From Herbidospora galbida (lineage in GTDB: Bacteria > Actinomycetota > Actinomycetes > Streptosporangiales > Streptosporangiaceae): a stretch of DNA of 54,055 bases. The notes under the pieces are model-generated. The model searched no databases. It had not been told where the DNA came from and saw only the letters and a list, made by a program, of their open reading frames with translations. Made by a program: the position numbers and the translations under genes. Position 1 is the stretch's first letter. Each line of letters begins with the position of its first letter. This document shows, in pieces, positions 18,657-28,151 of the stretch. The stretch spans positions 1-54,055 of the forward strand of contig NZ_SZQA01000044.1 in NCBI RefSeq assembly GCF_005233835.1, in the 5' to 3' direction.

Positions 18657-18691
18657 CGAGACGCGGACTGCCGAAGGCAGGCTGTGGCTCG
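18657..18691 (-). repeat. Diverged single copy of the 60-bp palindromic repeat
   Basis: Matches the reverse complement of the 2491-2659 repeat core at about 31 of 35 positions. The inner stem changes from GGCC-gaa-GGCC to TGCC-gaa-GGCA, a compensatory pair that keeps the hairpin. It lies in the 120-base gap between rarA and the DUF948 gene. Confidence 0.7.
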
Positions 18692-18725
18692 CGCTGTGGA
18701 TCTGCCCCATGAGGAGGGTTCGCCC

Positions 18726-19103
18726 ATGCTCACCGCCGGAGAGGTCGCAGGCCTGATCGTCGCCACGTTCTGGGCGATCCTCGTCTGCTTCCTGGCCTAC
18801 GTGCTGATCAAGCTGGCGCGGCTGCTGACCGCCACCACCAAGGTCGTCAACGAGCTGGGCGACAAGGTGGTGCCCCTCCTGAACGAGGTCAGCTACACCG
18901 TCAGCGAGACGAACCGGCAGCTCGTCGCGGTGGAGGCCATCGCCTCCAACGTGAAAGAGGTCAGCGACGACGTCGCGAAGATCACCGGGCTCGCCTCTAC
19001 GGTCGTGACCGGCCCGATCATCAAGGTCTCCTCGTTCGCCCACGGCCTCCGCCACGCCCTGTCGCGGCGCGGCCGGCGCCGGGCCGTGGAGCGCCGGCCG
19101 TGA
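18726..19103 (+). CDS. DUF948-type membrane-anchored protein
   Basis: A 125-residue protein with one N-terminal membrane helix (about residues 8-30, VAGLIVATFWAILVCFLAYVL) followed by an amphipathic helical region rich in Val/Glu/Lys that resembles DUF948, a family of single-pass coiled-coil proteins of unknown role. The C terminus is very basic ([12 protein letters not shown]). ATG 18726 follows GGAGG at a spacing of eight bases; an earlier in-frame start at 18684 lacks one. It overlaps the next small gene by 4 bases and the pair precedes alaS, a conserved arrangement in actinobacteria. Confidence 0.8.
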   Translation: MLTAGEVAGLIVATFWAILVCFLAYVLIKLARLLTATTKVVNELGDKVVPLLNEVSYTVSETNRQLVAVEAIASNVKEVSDDVAKITGLASTVVTGPIIKVSSFAHGLRHALSRRGRRRAVERRP

Positions 19104-19330
19104 TCCGCCGCCTCTTCTACATGACGCTGGGCGCCTCGCTGGCGGTCTGGGTCATGCGCAAACTGGAGTCACTGAGGCCCGAGCACGTCGCCAGGCGCAC
19201 CGCCCACCAGGTGCGCGACTTCGCCGACGACGTGCGCGCCATGGCGGCGAACAGGGAAAACGAGTTGCGAGCCCAGCACGGGCTCGGAACAGTCGGACAT
19301 ATCACCAACGACGTAAAGGACGGCCGCTGA
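19100..19330 (+). CDS. Small actinobacterial protein upstream of alaS (DUF6167-like)
   Basis: A 76-residue protein with a short hydrophobic start ([18 protein letters not shown]) and a charged helical tail ([26 protein letters not shown]). It resembles the small proteins located between the DUF948 gene and alaS in other actinomycetes, but I cannot assign a function. The GTG start overlaps the preceding TGA, and the TGA at 19328-19330 abuts the alaS ATG, so the three genes are probably one transcript. Confidence 0.75.
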   Translation: MIRRLFYMTLGASLAVWVMRKLESLRPEHVARRTAHQVRDFADDVRAMAANRENELRAQHGLGTVGHITNDVKDGR

Positions 19331-19331
19331 A

Positions 19332-21998
19332 ATGGAGTCGGCAGAGATCGTACGCCGCTTCCTGCGCTTCTTCGAAGAGCGCGGGCACACCGTCGTGCCC
19401 TCGGCCAGCCTGGTCGCAGAGGACCCGACGCTGCTGCTGGTCAACGCGGGCATGGTCCCGTTCAAGCCCTACTTCCTCGGGCAGCAGAAGCCGCCCTACA
19501 AGCGGGCCGCCAGCGCGCAGAAGGTCATCCGCACCCTCGACATCGACGAGGTCGGCAAGACCACGCGGCACGCCAGCTTCTTCCAGATGCTCGGCAACTT
19601 CTCGTTCGGCGACTACTTCAAGGAGCAGGCGATCCCCTTCGCGTGGGAGCTGCTCACCAACCCGGTCGCCGCGGGCGGCTTCGGGTTCCCCGAAGAGAAG
19701 ATGTGGGTCACGGTCTACCTCGACGACGACGAGGCGATCGAGATCTGGAAGCGGGCCGGCGTCCCGGCCGAGCGCATCCAGCGCCGCGACCTGGCCGACA
19801 ACTACTGGCACATGGGCGTCCCCGGCCCCGGCGGCCCCTGCTCGGAGATCTACTTCGACCGGGGTCCCGAATACGGCCGCGAGGGCGGTCCCGTCGCCGA
19901 CGAGACCCGCTATCTCGAGGTGTGGAACAACGTCTTCATGCAGTACACGCTCGGCACGGTCCGCTCGAAGATCGACTTCGACGTGGTCGGCGAGCTGCCC
20001 GCCAAGAGCGTCGACACGGGCATGGGCCTGGAGCGCATGGCGGCGATCCTGCAGGGCGTCGACAACATCTACGAGATCGACACCACATACAAGATCCTCA
20101 GCCGCGCGGCCGAGCTGACCGGCACCCGCTACGGCGCCGACGGCCGCAACGACGTGTCGCTCCGCGTCATCGCCGACCACCTGCGGGCGGGCGTCATGCT
20201 CGTCGGCGACGGCGTGCTGCCCTCCAACGAGGGCCGGGGCTACGTGCTGCGCCGCATGCTCCGCCGCGCGATCCGCAACCTGCGCCTGCTGGGCTCGGGC
20301 GAGGAGCGCTACATGCACGAGCTCACCGCCACCACCATCGGCACGATGGGCGAGCAGTACCACGACCTGATCGCCGACGCGGCGCAGATCCACGGCGTGA
20401 TCGACGCCGAGGAGGCCTCCTTCCTGGGCACCCTGCGCACCGGCACGACGATCTTCGACACCGCGGTCAGCGCGACGAAGAAGGCCGGCGCGAGAGTGCT
20501 GGCGGGCGACAAGGCCTTCCAGCTCCACGACACCTACGGCTTCCCCATCGACCTGACCCTGGAGATGGCGGCCGAGCAGGGCCTCCAGGTCGACGAAGAG
20601 GGCTTCAAGCGCCTCATGGCCGAGCAGAAGGCCAACGCCAAGGCCGACGCGAAGGCGAAGAAGACCGGCAACGCCGACATCTCCGTCTTCGGTGAGCTGC
20701 TGGAGAAGGCCGGCAAGGTCGAGTTCCTCGGCTACGACCACCTGACCACCGACACCGAGATCGCCGGCATCATCGTCGACGGCTCGCCGGTTCCGGTCGC
20801 GGGTGCGGGCACCACCGTCGAGGTCGTGCTGCTGCGCACCCCGTTCTACGCCGAGGGCGGCGGCCAGCTCGCCGACCAGGGCGTCATCAAGGTCGAGAAC
20901 GGCGAGATCGAGGTCGTCGACGTGCAGTCGCCGATCGCGGGCCTGGTCGTCCACCGCGGCAAGGTCACCTCCGGCGAGGTCACGGTCGGCGACGCCGCCC
21001 ACGCGGCGATCGACATCGACCGCCGCCGGTCGATCTCGCGCAGCCACACCGCGACCCACCTGGTCCACCGCGGCTTCCGCAACGCGCTCGGAGAGACTGC
21101 CGCGCAGGCCGGTTCGGAGAACTCGCCGGGCCGCTTCCGGTTCGACTTCACCTCGGCCGGCGCGGTGCCCGTCAGCGTGCTGCGCGACGTCGAAGACGAG
21201 GTCAACGCGACCCTGATCGACGACCTCAAGGTCAACGTCCTGCACACCTCGCAGGCCGAGGCGCGCAAGATGGGCGCCCTGGCCCTGTTCGGCGAGAAGT
21301 ACGGCGACGTCGTGCGCATCGTCGAGGTCGGCGACTACTCGCGCGAGCTCTGCGGCGGCACCCACGTCGCCAGTTCGGGCCAGCTCGGCCTGATCAAGGT
21401 GCTCGGCGAGTCGTCCATCGGCGCCGGGGTGCGCCGCGTGGAGGCCCTGGTGGGTCTCGACGCGTTCCGCCACCTGGCCCGGGAGAGCGTGCTGGTCTCC
21501 CAGCTCAGCGGGGCGCTCAAGGCGCGTCCCGAGGAGCTGCCCGAGCGGGTCGACGGCATCGTCACCCGGCTGCGCAACGCCGAGAAGGAGCTGGAGAAAC
21601 TCCGGTCGGCGCAGGTGCTCGCGGTGGCCGGTGAGCTCGCCTCCGGGGCCTCGGACATCCAGGGCGTTTCCGTCGTAACGCACCGCGCGCCTGCTGGAAC
21701 CACCCCCGATGACCTGCGTAAACTCGCTCTCGATGTGCGCGGCCGGTTCCCCGGTGATCGCGCCGCGGTGGTCGTCGTCGCCGGTGTCCCCTCGGACCGT
21801 CCCGTCGTGGTCGCCGCTGTCAACGAGGCGGGACGCGACCGAGGGCTGAAGGCGGGCCGTCTGGTAGGAGTCGCCGCCAAGGCACTTGGGGGTGGCGGTG
21901 GCGGCAAGGACGATGTCGCGCAGGGCGGGGGGACGAACGCGGGCGCTGTCGACGACGCGCTGCGTGCGGTCATCGAGGCGATCAACTCCAGCCTGTGA
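19332..21998 (+). CDS. alaS: Alanyl-tRNA synthetase
   Basis: Class II synthetase of 888 residues charging tRNA-Ala and proofreading Ser and Gly. It shows the N-terminal catalytic core ([51 protein letters not shown]), the tRNA-recognition region, the editing domain with zinc ligands His572 and His576 (SHTATHLVH) and Cys674 and His678 (CGGTH), and a C-terminal C-Ala domain ending in a Gly-rich linker (GGGGGGKDD). All expected elements are present and no T-box-like leader was seen. Confidence 0.97.
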   Translation: MESAEIVRRFLRFFEERGHTVVPSASLVAEDPTLLLVNAGMVPFKPYFLGQQKPPYKRAASAQKVIRTLDIDEVGKTTRHASFFQMLGNFSFGDYFKEQAIPFAWELLTNPVAAGGFGFPEEKMWVTVYLDDDEAIEIWKRAGVPAERIQRRDLADNYWHMGVPGPGGPCSEIYFDRGPEYGREGGPVADETRYLEVWNNVFMQYTLGTVRSKIDFDVVGELPAKSVDTGMGLERMAAILQGVDNIYEIDTTYKILSRAAELTGTRYGADGRNDVSLRVIADHLRAGVMLVGDGVLPSNEGRGYVLRRMLRRAIRNLRLLGSGEERYMHELTATTIGTMGEQYHDLIADAAQIHGVIDAEEASFLGTLRTGTTIFDTAVSATKKAGARVLAGDKAFQLHDTYGFPIDLTLEMAAEQGLQVDEEGFKRLMAEQKANAKADAKAKKTGNADISVFGELLEKAGKVEFLGYDHLTTDTEIAGIIVDGSPVPVAGAGTTVEVVLLRTPFYAEGGGQLADQGVIKVENGEIEVVDVQSPIAGLVVHRGKVTSGEVTVGDAAHAAIDIDRRRSISRSHTATHLVHRGFRNALGETAAQAGSENSPGRFRFDFTSAGAVPVSVLRDVEDEVNATLIDDLKVNVLHTSQAEARKMGALALFGEKYGDVVRIVEVGDYSRELCGGTHVASSGQLGLIKVLGESSIGAGVRRVEALVGLDAFRHLARESVLVSQLSGALKARPEELPERVDGIVTRLRNAEKELEKLRSAQVLAVAGELASGASDIQGVSVVTHRAPAGTTPDDLRKLALDVRGRFPGDRAAVVVVAGVPSDRPVVVAAVNEAGRDRGLKAGRLVGVAAKALGGGGGGKDDVAQGGGTNAGAVDDALRAVIEAINSSL

Positions 21999-22002
21999 CG
22001 AC

Positions 22003-22491
22003 GTGAGACGTGGCACGCGACTCGGCGTCGACGCCGGGTCGGTCCGCATCGGCGTGGCCCGCAGCGACCCTTCGGGGCTGCTGGCCACGCCGGTCGAGAC
22101 GGTGAAGCGCGGCAAGGGCGATCTCGACCGCCTCGCCGCGCTCGTCGCCGAACACGAGGTCGTCGAGGTCGTCGTCGGCCTCCCCACCTCCCTGTCGGGC
22201 CGGGAGTCCCACGCGGCCGGAGCCGCCCGCGAGTTCGCGGCGGCGCTGGCCGCCCGGGTCGCGCCGGTCCCGGTCCGCCTCTACGACGAGCGCCTGACCA
22301 CCGTGACCGCGCAGGCCAACCTGCGCCAGAGCGGCCGCAAGGCCAAGAACCAGCGCGACGTCATCGACCAGGCGGCGGCCGTGGTGCTGCTCCAGGCCGC
22401 CCTCGACGGCGAGCGCGCGTCAGGCAAACCACCAGGTCATCCCCTCGACCCACCCCCCGGTGGAGAAACGAGTCCCGGGACCGACCGGTGA
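22003..22491 (+). CDS. ruvX: YqgF/RuvX-type putative pre-16S rRNA nuclease
   Basis: RNase H-fold protein (162 residues) involved in 16S rRNA 5' maturation and proposed as a Holliday junction resolvase. It has the first acidic motif [17 protein letters not shown], the [20 protein letters not shown] motif, [11 protein letters not shown], and the last acidic motif in [17 protein letters not shown]. The GTG at 22003, five bases after the alaS stop, gives the normal YqgF N terminus; longer frames run back into alaS. The TGA overlaps the GTG of mltG. Confidence 0.93.
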   Translation: MRRGTRLGVDAGSVRIGVARSDPSGLLATPVETVKRGKGDLDRLAALVAEHEVVEVVVGLPTSLSGRESHAAGAAREFAAALAARVAPVPVRLYDERLTTVTAQANLRQSGRKAKNQRDVIDQAAAVVLLQAALDGERASGKPPGHPLDPPPGGETSPGTDR

Positions 22492-23579
22492 GCCCGCAGG
22501 AGTGGGACACGTTCCTGCTTGCCGGTGAGGCCGAACCCGTCGACCACGAGGTCCGCCGCAACCGCACCCGGAAGATCGTCTACGCCGGGCTGGCCGCCGT
22601 GGCGACCGCCGGGATCGTCGGCCTCTACACGCTGGTCCGCCCGTTCCTGGTGCCCGACGACTTCGAGGGCGCCGGGACCGGCCCGGTCGTGGTCCGCATC
22701 AGCGCCGGGGAGAGCGCGGTCCAGATCGCCGAGACGCTGGCCAAGGCGGGCGTGGTGGCCAGTTCGGGGGCGTTCGTCCGCGAGGTGGAGGCCCGCGCCA
22801 AGTCGGGCAGCCTCCGTCCGGGGGACTACCGGCTGAACAAGGGCATGGCCGCCTCGATCGCGCTCGACCGGCTGCTCGACCGCGACTCGCGGGTGTCCCG
22901 GCGGGTGACCATCCCCGAAGGGCTGCGCGCCAGGGAGGTGTACGTCCGCCTCTCGGCCGCCTCCGGCTTCCCGGTCGCCGAGTTCGAGAAGGCGGCGGCG
23001 CAGCCGGCCACGCTCGGCCTGCCGGCCTATGCCAAGTCGGTCGAGGGCTTCCTGTTCCCGGCGACCTACGAGGTCGAGCCGACGAGCACCGCCAAGAGCC
23101 TGCTGCGCGACATGGCCGCCCAGTTCGGCCGGGTCGCCGACCGCCTCGGGCTGGAGTCGCGCGAGGGTATGACGCCGCTCGACGTGGTGACCACGGCCAG
23201 CATCGTGCAGGCCGAGGGCGGGCGTGACGACGACTATCCCAAGATCGCTAGAGTGATCTACAACCGCCTCAAAAAGGGCGGGCGCCTGGAAATGGACTCG
23301 ACGACCATGTACGGCCTCGGCAAGTACGGCATCGCCGCGACCATCGACGAGACCCGCGACGAGTCCCCATACAACACCTATCGGATCGATGGTCTACCGC
23401 CCGGCCCGATCGGAAACCCCGGTGAGCAGGCACTTCGGGCGGCCTTGAAGCCAGCGAAGGGTGATTGGTACTGGTTTGTCACGACAGATCCAGGCCGTAG
23501 AATCACCAAATTCACTGACAACGAAGGCGAGTTCGTGAAATATCGGGAAGAGCTGAACAGGTACCTCGGGACGAACTAG
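22488..23579 (+). CDS. mltG: Endolytic murein transglycosylase MltG, copy 1
   Basis: MltG cleaves nascent peptidoglycan strands and limits glycan length. The 363-residue product has a cytoplasmic N terminus, one membrane segment at about residues 30-52, a LysM-like region, and the YceG domain with [24 protein letters not shown], the catalytic Glu243 in [23 protein letters not shown] and [13 protein letters not shown]. The GTG start overlaps ruvX. The last ~200 bases are AT-richer than the rest (bases 23461-23520 count 28 G+C of 60), unlike copy 2. A second full mltG follows after 121 bases. Confidence 0.93.
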   Translation: MSPQEWDTFLLAGEAEPVDHEVRRNRTRKIVYAGLAAVATAGIVGLYTLVRPFLVPDDFEGAGTGPVVVRISAGESAVQIAETLAKAGVVASSGAFVREVEARAKSGSLRPGDYRLNKGMAASIALDRLLDRDSRVSRRVTIPEGLRAREVYVRLSAASGFPVAEFEKAAAQPATLGLPAYAKSVEGFLFPATYEVEPTSTAKSLLRDMAAQFGRVADRLGLESREGMTPLDVVTTASIVQAEGGRDDDYPKIARVIYNRLKKGGRLEMDSTTMYGLGKYGIAATIDETRDESPYNTYRIDGLPPGPIGNPGEQALRAALKPAKGDWYWFVTTDPGRRITKFTDNEGEFVKYREELNRYLGTN

Positions 23580-23700
23580 GCCGAACGATGACCGACGGTC
23601 CGCGTGTCGGGCCGAGATCCATACCGAAGCTTGATCCCCCCTCGGTTTGGCGCATCGCTTGACGCGAGGCCAGTCCTACCGAGAGATTGGCCACCGCACT

Positions 23701-24840
23701 ATGAACGACCTCGACATGGACTCTTTGCTCGGCGCCTCCGACGAGGGGGGGTCGCGGCGTTCCCGTAAACAGCAGAGCCGCAGCCGGCGCCGCAGGCGGC
23801 GCACCAGGCGCAAGGGCGCCGCCGCGTCCGTGATCGCGATAGTGATCATCGTTGGCATCCTGGGCGGCGGCGGCTATCTGGGCTACAAGTGGGTCAGCGA
23901 CGCCGTGACGGCCGACGACTACACCGGCTCGGGCACGGGTGAAGTGGTCATCGAGATCGAAGAGGGCGCCACCGCCGGAGACGTCGCCGCCGAACTGGAG
24001 AAGGAGGACGTCGTGGCCAGCGCCCGCGCCTTCATCCAGGCCGTCGACGCGGCCGGCAAGGGTGGTTCGCTCCAGCCCGGCCACTACGCGATGAAGAAGC
24101 AGATGTCGGCCGCGGCCGCCGTCGGGCTGCTCGACCCCGAGAAGCGCCTGCGTGACAGCCTGACCATCCCCGAGGGCTACCGCGCCACCCGCGTCTACGA
24201 CACCCTCGCCGAGGCGACCGGCATCCCCGCCAAGGAGTTCGCCAACGCGGCCAAGGGCGACATCGGCCTGCCGTCCTACGCCAAGGGCAAGGCCGAGGGC
24301 TTCCTGTTCCCGGCCACCTACGAGCTGCCGCCGAACATCACCGCCGGCGAGATCCTGACCCGGATGACCGACCGCTTCAACGAGACCGCCGAGAAGTTCG
24401 ACCTGAACGCCGAGGCCAGGCGGCTGGGCTTCACCCCGATGCAGATCATGACCATCGCGAGCATCGTGCAGGCCGAGTCGGGCACGCCCGACGACATGGG
24501 CAAGGTGGCCCGGGTCATCTACAACCGGCTGGCGCTCAACCCGCCGATGAAGCTCCAGATGGACTCCACGACCATGTACGCCCTCAACAAGTACGGCATC
24601 GCGGCCACGTTCGAGGAGATCAAGAGCAAGTCGCCGTACAACACCTACTACGTCGACGGCCTGCCGCCCGGCCCGATCGCCAACCCCGGCGACCACGCCA
24701 TCGAGGCCGCGCTGAAGCCGACCAAGGGCGACTGGCTCTTCTTCGTGACCACCGACCCGAAGAACGGCATCACCGAGTTCACCGCCAGCGCGACCGAGTT
24801 CGAGCGGCTGCGGGCCAAGTTCAACGCCACCCAGAATTGA
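23701..24840 (+). CDS. mltG: Endolytic murein transglycosylase MltG, copy 2
   Basis: A 379-residue paralogue of the preceding protein, with the same fold and catalytic Glu259 in ASIVQAESG. It differs in its N terminus, a long Arg/Lys/Ser-rich cytoplasmic segment (RRSRKQQSRSRRRRRRTRRK) before the membrane helix, a Gly-rich GILGGGGYLGYK exit, and an acidic EIEEGATAGDVAAELEKED region. The ATG at 23701 gives the likely start; an in-frame GTG-like extension upstream is possible but lacks an SD. Its stop lies 4 bases before the aroE start, so ruvX-mltG-mltG-aroE look like one operon. Tandem copies suggest division of labour or redundancy. Confidence 0.93.
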   Translation: MNDLDMDSLLGASDEGGSRRSRKQQSRSRRRRRRTRRKGAAASVIAIVIIVGILGGGGYLGYKWVSDAVTADDYTGSGTGEVVIEIEEGATAGDVAAELEKEDVVASARAFIQAVDAAGKGGSLQPGHYAMKKQMSAAAAVGLLDPEKRLRDSLTIPEGYRATRVYDTLAEATGIPAKEFANAAKGDIGLPSYAKGKAEGFLFPATYELPPNITAGEILTRMTDRFNETAEKFDLNAEARRLGFTPMQIMTIASIVQAESGTPDDMGKVARVIYNRLALNPPMKLQMDSTTMYALNKYGIAATFEEIKSKSPYNTYYVDGLPPGPIANPGDHAIEAALKPTKGDWLFFVTTDPKNGITEFTASATEFERLRAKFNATQN

Positions 24841-24844
24841 CCCC

Positions 24845-25645
24845 GTGAACAAGAGAGCAGCCGTCCTCGGCTTCCCGGTCGTCCACTCGCTGTCGCCCTA
24901 CCTCCACCGGGCGGCCTACGCCGAACTGGGCCTGACCGGCTGGCGCTACGACGCGATCGAGTGCCGGGAAGAGGAACTGGCCGGGTTCGTCGGCGGCCTC
25001 GGCCCCGAGTGGGCCGGGCTGTCGCTGACCATGCCGCTCAAGCGGGTGGTGTTCCCGCTGCTCGACACGGTCACGCCGCTGGCGGTCGAGGTCGGCGCGG
25101 CCAACACGGTGATCTTCCGGGACGGCGCCCGGCACGGCGCCAACACCGACGTGCACGGCATCGTCGCGGCCCTGGCCGAGGCCGGGGTCCCGGCGCCCTC
25201 CAGCGCGGTCGTCCTCGGCGGCGGCGCCACCGCCGCCTCCGCGCTGGCCGCCCTGCGCGAACTGGGCCTGCGCGAGGCGACCCTGGTGGTCCGCGACCCC
25301 CGCCGGGCGGGGGAGACCCTGGAGGTGGCCGACCGGCTGGGAATGTCGGTGGCCACCCGGGCGTTCCATGAAGTCGACGCAGACGTGGATCTGCTGATCT
25401 CCACACTGCCCTCGGGCGCCGCCGACGACGTCGCCGGCGAGGCCGCGCGGGCACGGGCGGTCTTCGACGTCGTCTACTCGCCGTGGCCGACCGCGCTGGC
25501 GCAGGCCGTGCGGAAGGAGGGCGGGACGATCGTCGGGGGGTTCTCGATGCTGCTGCACCAGGCGGTGCGGCAGGTCGAGCTGATGACCGGACGGTCGCCG
25601 GCGCCGGTGGAGGCCATGCGATCCGCGGGTGAGTCGGCGTTGTAA
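24845..25645 (+). CDS. aroE: Shikimate 5-dehydrogenase
   Basis: Reduces 3-dehydroshikimate to shikimate with NADPH in the pathway to aromatic amino acids. The 266-residue product has the substrate motif SLSP at about residues 15-18, the catalytic Lys66 in TMPLK, Asn/Asp in GANTD (Asp102), and a nucleotide-binding loop VVLGGGATAASALAAL, in which the common GAGGA form is replaced by GGGAT, as seen in other actinobacterial AroE. The C-terminal GFSMLLHQAVRQVEL is the family signature. The start is GTG 24845, directly after mltG copy 2. Confidence 0.93.
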   Translation: MNKRAAVLGFPVVHSLSPYLHRAAYAELGLTGWRYDAIECREEELAGFVGGLGPEWAGLSLTMPLKRVVFPLLDTVTPLAVEVGAANTVIFRDGARHGANTDVHGIVAALAEAGVPAPSSAVVLGGGATAASALAALRELGLREATLVVRDPRRAGETLEVADRLGMSVATRAFHEVDADVDLLISTLPSGAADDVAGEAARARAVFDVVYSPWPTALAQAVRKEGGTIVGGFSMLLHQAVRQVELMTGRSPAPVEAMRSAGESAL

Positions 25646-25852
25646 ACGTGCTAAACTCATGAACCGATCGGTCCGGCACGTGCCGGACGCGCAAGCGGAG
25701 GTCCTCCTCCCACCTGATCAGCCGCGAGGCAGACGGGTTCAAGGATCACAATCGAGTTTTCGGACTCAGTGGCCCCGCATGCGTGACGTGCCGGGGTCTA
25801 TTCGTGTTTCCGGCACGGTCGAGCACACAGGCGAAGGTCCCTTGGAGGTCCC
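25646..25852 (+). promoter_or_regulatory. infC leader with competing palindromes
   Basis: A 207-base leader. It contains a perfect 18-base palindrome gtccggcacgtgccggac (25671-25688), an anti-SD-like cctcctccc (25703-25711), and a second hairpin with arms cgtgccgg (25787-25794) and ccggcacg (25810-25817). The half-sites of the two structures are identical, so either arm of the first can pair with the second, giving alternative folds. A -10-like TAAACT lies at 25652-25657. The leader ends in TTGGAGG four bases before the AUC start of infC. Confidence 0.6.
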
Positions 25853-26449
25853 ATCAGCACCGAGCCCCGCATCAACGATCGTATTCGTGTCCCCGAGGTC
25901 CGCCTCGTCGGCCCGAACGGCGAGCAGGTCGGCATCGTCTCCATCCACGATGCTCTGAAGCTCGCCCAGGAGGCCGACCTCGACCTCGTCGAGGTCGCGG
26001 CGACGGCACGCCCGCCCGTCTGCAAGCTCATGGACTACGGCAAGTTCAAGTACGAGTCGGCCATGAAGGCGCGCGAAGCCCGCCGCAACCAGGCACACAC
26101 GATCATCAAGGAGATCAAGCTCCGGCCGAAGATCGACCCGCACGACTACGAGACCAAGAAGGGTCACGTCGTGCGCTTCCTCAAGGCGGGGGACAAGGTC
26201 AAGGTCACGATCATGTTCCGTGGACGTGAGCAGTCCCGTCCCGAACTGGGCTTCCGGCTCCTGCAGCGGCTCGCTGAGGATGTCACCGAGCTGGGCTTCG
26301 TGGAGTCTCAGCCCAAGCAGGACGGCCGAAACATGATCATGGTGATCGGCCCGCACAAGAAGAAAGCCGAGGCCAAGGCCGAAAAGGCGGCGGCCCGGGC
26401 GACCCGCGACGACGACTCGGTGGCCGACACGGTCGCCGCCGAGGAATAA
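25853..26449 (+). CDS. infC: Translation initiation factor IF-3, AUC start
   Basis: IF-3 binds the 30S subunit, prevents subunit joining and rejects wrong start codons. Similarity to IF-3 ([18 protein letters not shown], then [56 protein letters not shown]) begins right after an ATC codon at 25853, preceded by GGAGG at 25844-25848 with a four-base gap. No ATG, GTG or TTG gives this N terminus; the first in-frame ATG (26030) would remove 59 residues. Rare AUU/AUC starts allow IF-3 to repress its own synthesis, known from E. coli. The product has 198 residues and an acidic/Ala-rich tail. It heads the infC-rpmI-rplT cluster. Confidence 0.93.
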   Translation: MSTEPRINDRIRVPEVRLVGPNGEQVGIVSIHDALKLAQEADLDLVEVAATARPPVCKLMDYGKFKYESAMKAREARRNQAHTIIKEIKLRPKIDPHDYETKKGHVVRFLKAGDKVKVTIMFRGREQSRPELGFRLLQRLAEDVTELGFVESQPKQDGRNMIMVIGPHKKKAEAKAEKAAARATRDDDSVADTVAAEE

Positions 26450-26578
26450 AAGGCGCTGCGCGGACGCAGAGACTGGGAGCCCGTTTTTCGCGGCTCTTGC
26501 GAGTCAGGAACGCCGGTTACCCGGCCCCCTCGCGGGGTCGGGAGATCGGCTTGGAACAACGAGGGAGAGACGGCTGAG

Positions 26579-26773
26579 ATGCCGAAGATGAAGACGCACA
26601 GTGGTGCGAAGAAGCGCTTCCGGGTCACCGGCTCCGGCAAGATCGTTCGCCGCCGGGCCAACCGCAAGCACCTTTTCGAGCACAAGCCGTCCACCCGCAC
26701 GCGCAGGCTTGAGAACGACGTGGTCATGTCCGACGCGGACACCAAGAAGATCAAGAAGCTGCTCGCTAAGTAA
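26579..26773 (+). CDS. rpmI: 50S ribosomal protein L35
   Basis: A 64-residue basic protein, normal length for bL35. It starts with [20 protein letters not shown] and contains [15 protein letters not shown], both family-typical. It is part of the large ribosomal subunit. The 129-base gap to infC (26450-26578) carries no gene and includes short G/C-rich inverted stretches; a regulatory site for L20 could lie there, but I cannot identify one. GGGAGAG precedes the ATG. Confidence 0.97.
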   Translation: MPKMKTHSGAKKRFRVTGSGKIVRRRANRKHLFEHKPSTRTRRLENDVVMSDADTKKIKKLLAK

Positions 26774-26796
26774 CGACCCCCGGGGAGAAGAACAAC

Positions 26797-27177
26797 ATGG
26801 CACGCGTGAAGCGGGCGCTCAACGCCAAGAAGAAGCGCAGGGTCGTCCTCGAGCGGGCGAGCGGTTACCGGGGTCAGCGGTCGCGTCTGTACCGCAAGGC
26901 CAAGGAGCAGATGCTCCACTCGATGACCTATGCGTACGCCCACCGCAAGGACAAGAAGGGCGCGTTCCGCCGCCTCTGGATCCAGCGGATCAACGCCGCT
27001 GCGCGGCAGAACGGCATGACCTACAACCGGCTCATCCAGGGTCTGCGCCTGGCCGGCATCGAGGTCGACCGCAAGATCCTCGCCGATCTCGCGGTGAACG
27101 ACTCGCAGACCTTCGCCACGCTGGTCGAGGCCGCCAAGAAGGCGCTCCCGTCCGACGTGAACGCTCCGGTCGCCTAA
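26797..27177 (+). CDS. rplT: 50S ribosomal protein L20
   Basis: A 126-residue bL20, the early-binding 23S rRNA protein that in other bacteria represses its own operon. It opens with [20 protein letters not shown] and contains [16 protein letters not shown] and [20 protein letters not shown], as expected. It lies 23 bases after rpmI behind GGGGAGAA, so the two are co-transcribed. A terminator follows the stop. Confidence 0.97.
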   Translation: MARVKRALNAKKKRRVVLERASGYRGQRSRLYRKAKEQMLHSMTYAYAHRKDKKGAFRRLWIQRINAAARQNGMTYNRLIQGLRLAGIEVDRKILADLAVNDSQTFATLVEAAKKALPSDVNAPVA

Positions 27178-27194
27178 GCGATCGTCTGCTTTCG

Positions 27195-27230
27195 GAAGGG
27201 CTCACCGTCCTGGTGGGCCCTTCTTCTCAT
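27195..27230 (+). terminator. Intrinsic terminator after rplT
   Basis: Arms gaagggctcacc (27195-27206) and ggtgggcccttc (27212-27223) pair over 12 bp with one G-U, with a 5-base loop and a T-rich tail (ttctc). It ends the infC-rpmI-rplT unit. Confidence 0.85.
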
Positions 27231-27251
27231 GTCGGAGGGGAACGTGACCGA

Positions 27252-28043
27252 GTGACCGAGCTGACCAATCCCAAGTCTCCGCGGGTCAAAGCCGCTCGAA
27301 GGCTGACCAAGCGGGCTTTCCGCGACCGCGACCGGGCCTTCCTCGCCGAGGGGCCGCAGGCGGTGCGGGAGGCGCTGGCGCTGCCCGGCGTCACGGTGGA
27401 GCTGTTCGCCACCGCCGAGGCCGAGACCCGGCACGCCGACATCGTCGGCGCGGCCGTGAGCGCCGGGGTGCCGGTGTTCCGGGCCAGCGGCGAGGTGATG
27501 GCCGAGCTCGCCCAGACGGTCACCCCGCAGGGGCTGATGGCGGTGTGCAGGTTCGTCCACGTGCCCCTCTCTTCGGTCGGGGAGACCCGGCTGGTGGCGG
27601 TGCTGGCGCACGTCCGCGATCCCGGCAACGCCGGCACCGTGCTGCGCACGGCCGACGCCGCCGGAGCCGACGCGGTGGTGTTCACCGACGCGTCCGTCGA
27701 CCCCTACAACGGCAAGTGCGTACGGGCCAGCGCGGGCAGCCTCTTCCACCTGCCCGTCGTGACGGGGCTGCCGGTCGACAAGGCCGTCGCCGCGTTGAAG
27801 GACCGCGGCCTGCGGATCCTGGCCGCCGACGGCACCGGCAAGGCCACCCTCGACGACGTCGACCTCGCGGCCCCCACGGCCTGGGTGTTCGGCAACGAGG
27901 CGTGGGGCCTGCCGCCCGAGGTGCTGGCCCTGGCCGACGAGGTCGTCCGGGTGCCGATCTACGGCCGCGCCGAGAGCCTGAACCTGGCCACCGCCGCCGC
28001 GGTGTGTCTGTACGCCAGCGCGCGAGTTCTCCGGCAGATCTGA
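27252..28043 (+). CDS. TrmH/SpoU-family RNA 2'-O-methyltransferase
   Basis: SPOUT-class methyltransferase, probably modifying 23S rRNA; its place after rplT is the place of the gene named tsnR in mycobacteria. The 263-residue product has an N-terminal L30e-like substrate-binding domain (SPRVKAARRLTKRAFRDRDR, FLAEGPQAVREAL) and the SPOUT knot motifs DPGNAGTVLRTADAAGAD, WVFGNEAWGL and VPIYGRAESLNLATAAAVCL. GTG 27252 is the first start that gives the family N terminus, with GGAGGG 11 bases upstream. The target nucleotide cannot be told from sequence. Confidence 0.9.
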   Translation: MTELTNPKSPRVKAARRLTKRAFRDRDRAFLAEGPQAVREALALPGVTVELFATAEAETRHADIVGAAVSAGVPVFRASGEVMAELAQTVTPQGLMAVCRFVHVPLSSVGETRLVAVLAHVRDPGNAGTVLRTADAAGADAVVFTDASVDPYNGKCVRASAGSLFHLPVVTGLPVDKAVAALKDRGLRILAADGTGKATLDDVDLAAPTAWVFGNEAWGLPPEVLALADEVVRVPIYGRAESLNLATAAAVCLYASARVLRQI

Positions 28044-28151
28044 CATTCCGTGTAATAGGTGCGTACCCGGTCGGTGACGGGCTGCCGAAGGGCTCTGGAA
28101 ACCCGCTATTGTCGGCGGAGACGGCTCGCGGAGCACGGCTGGAGGGGTCCT

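Noticed and set aside
19302-22187. 961-codon minus-strand frame opposite alaS
   Set aside because: Shadow of alaS in high-GC DNA; composition is Gly/Asp/Val/Arg-rich with no family features.
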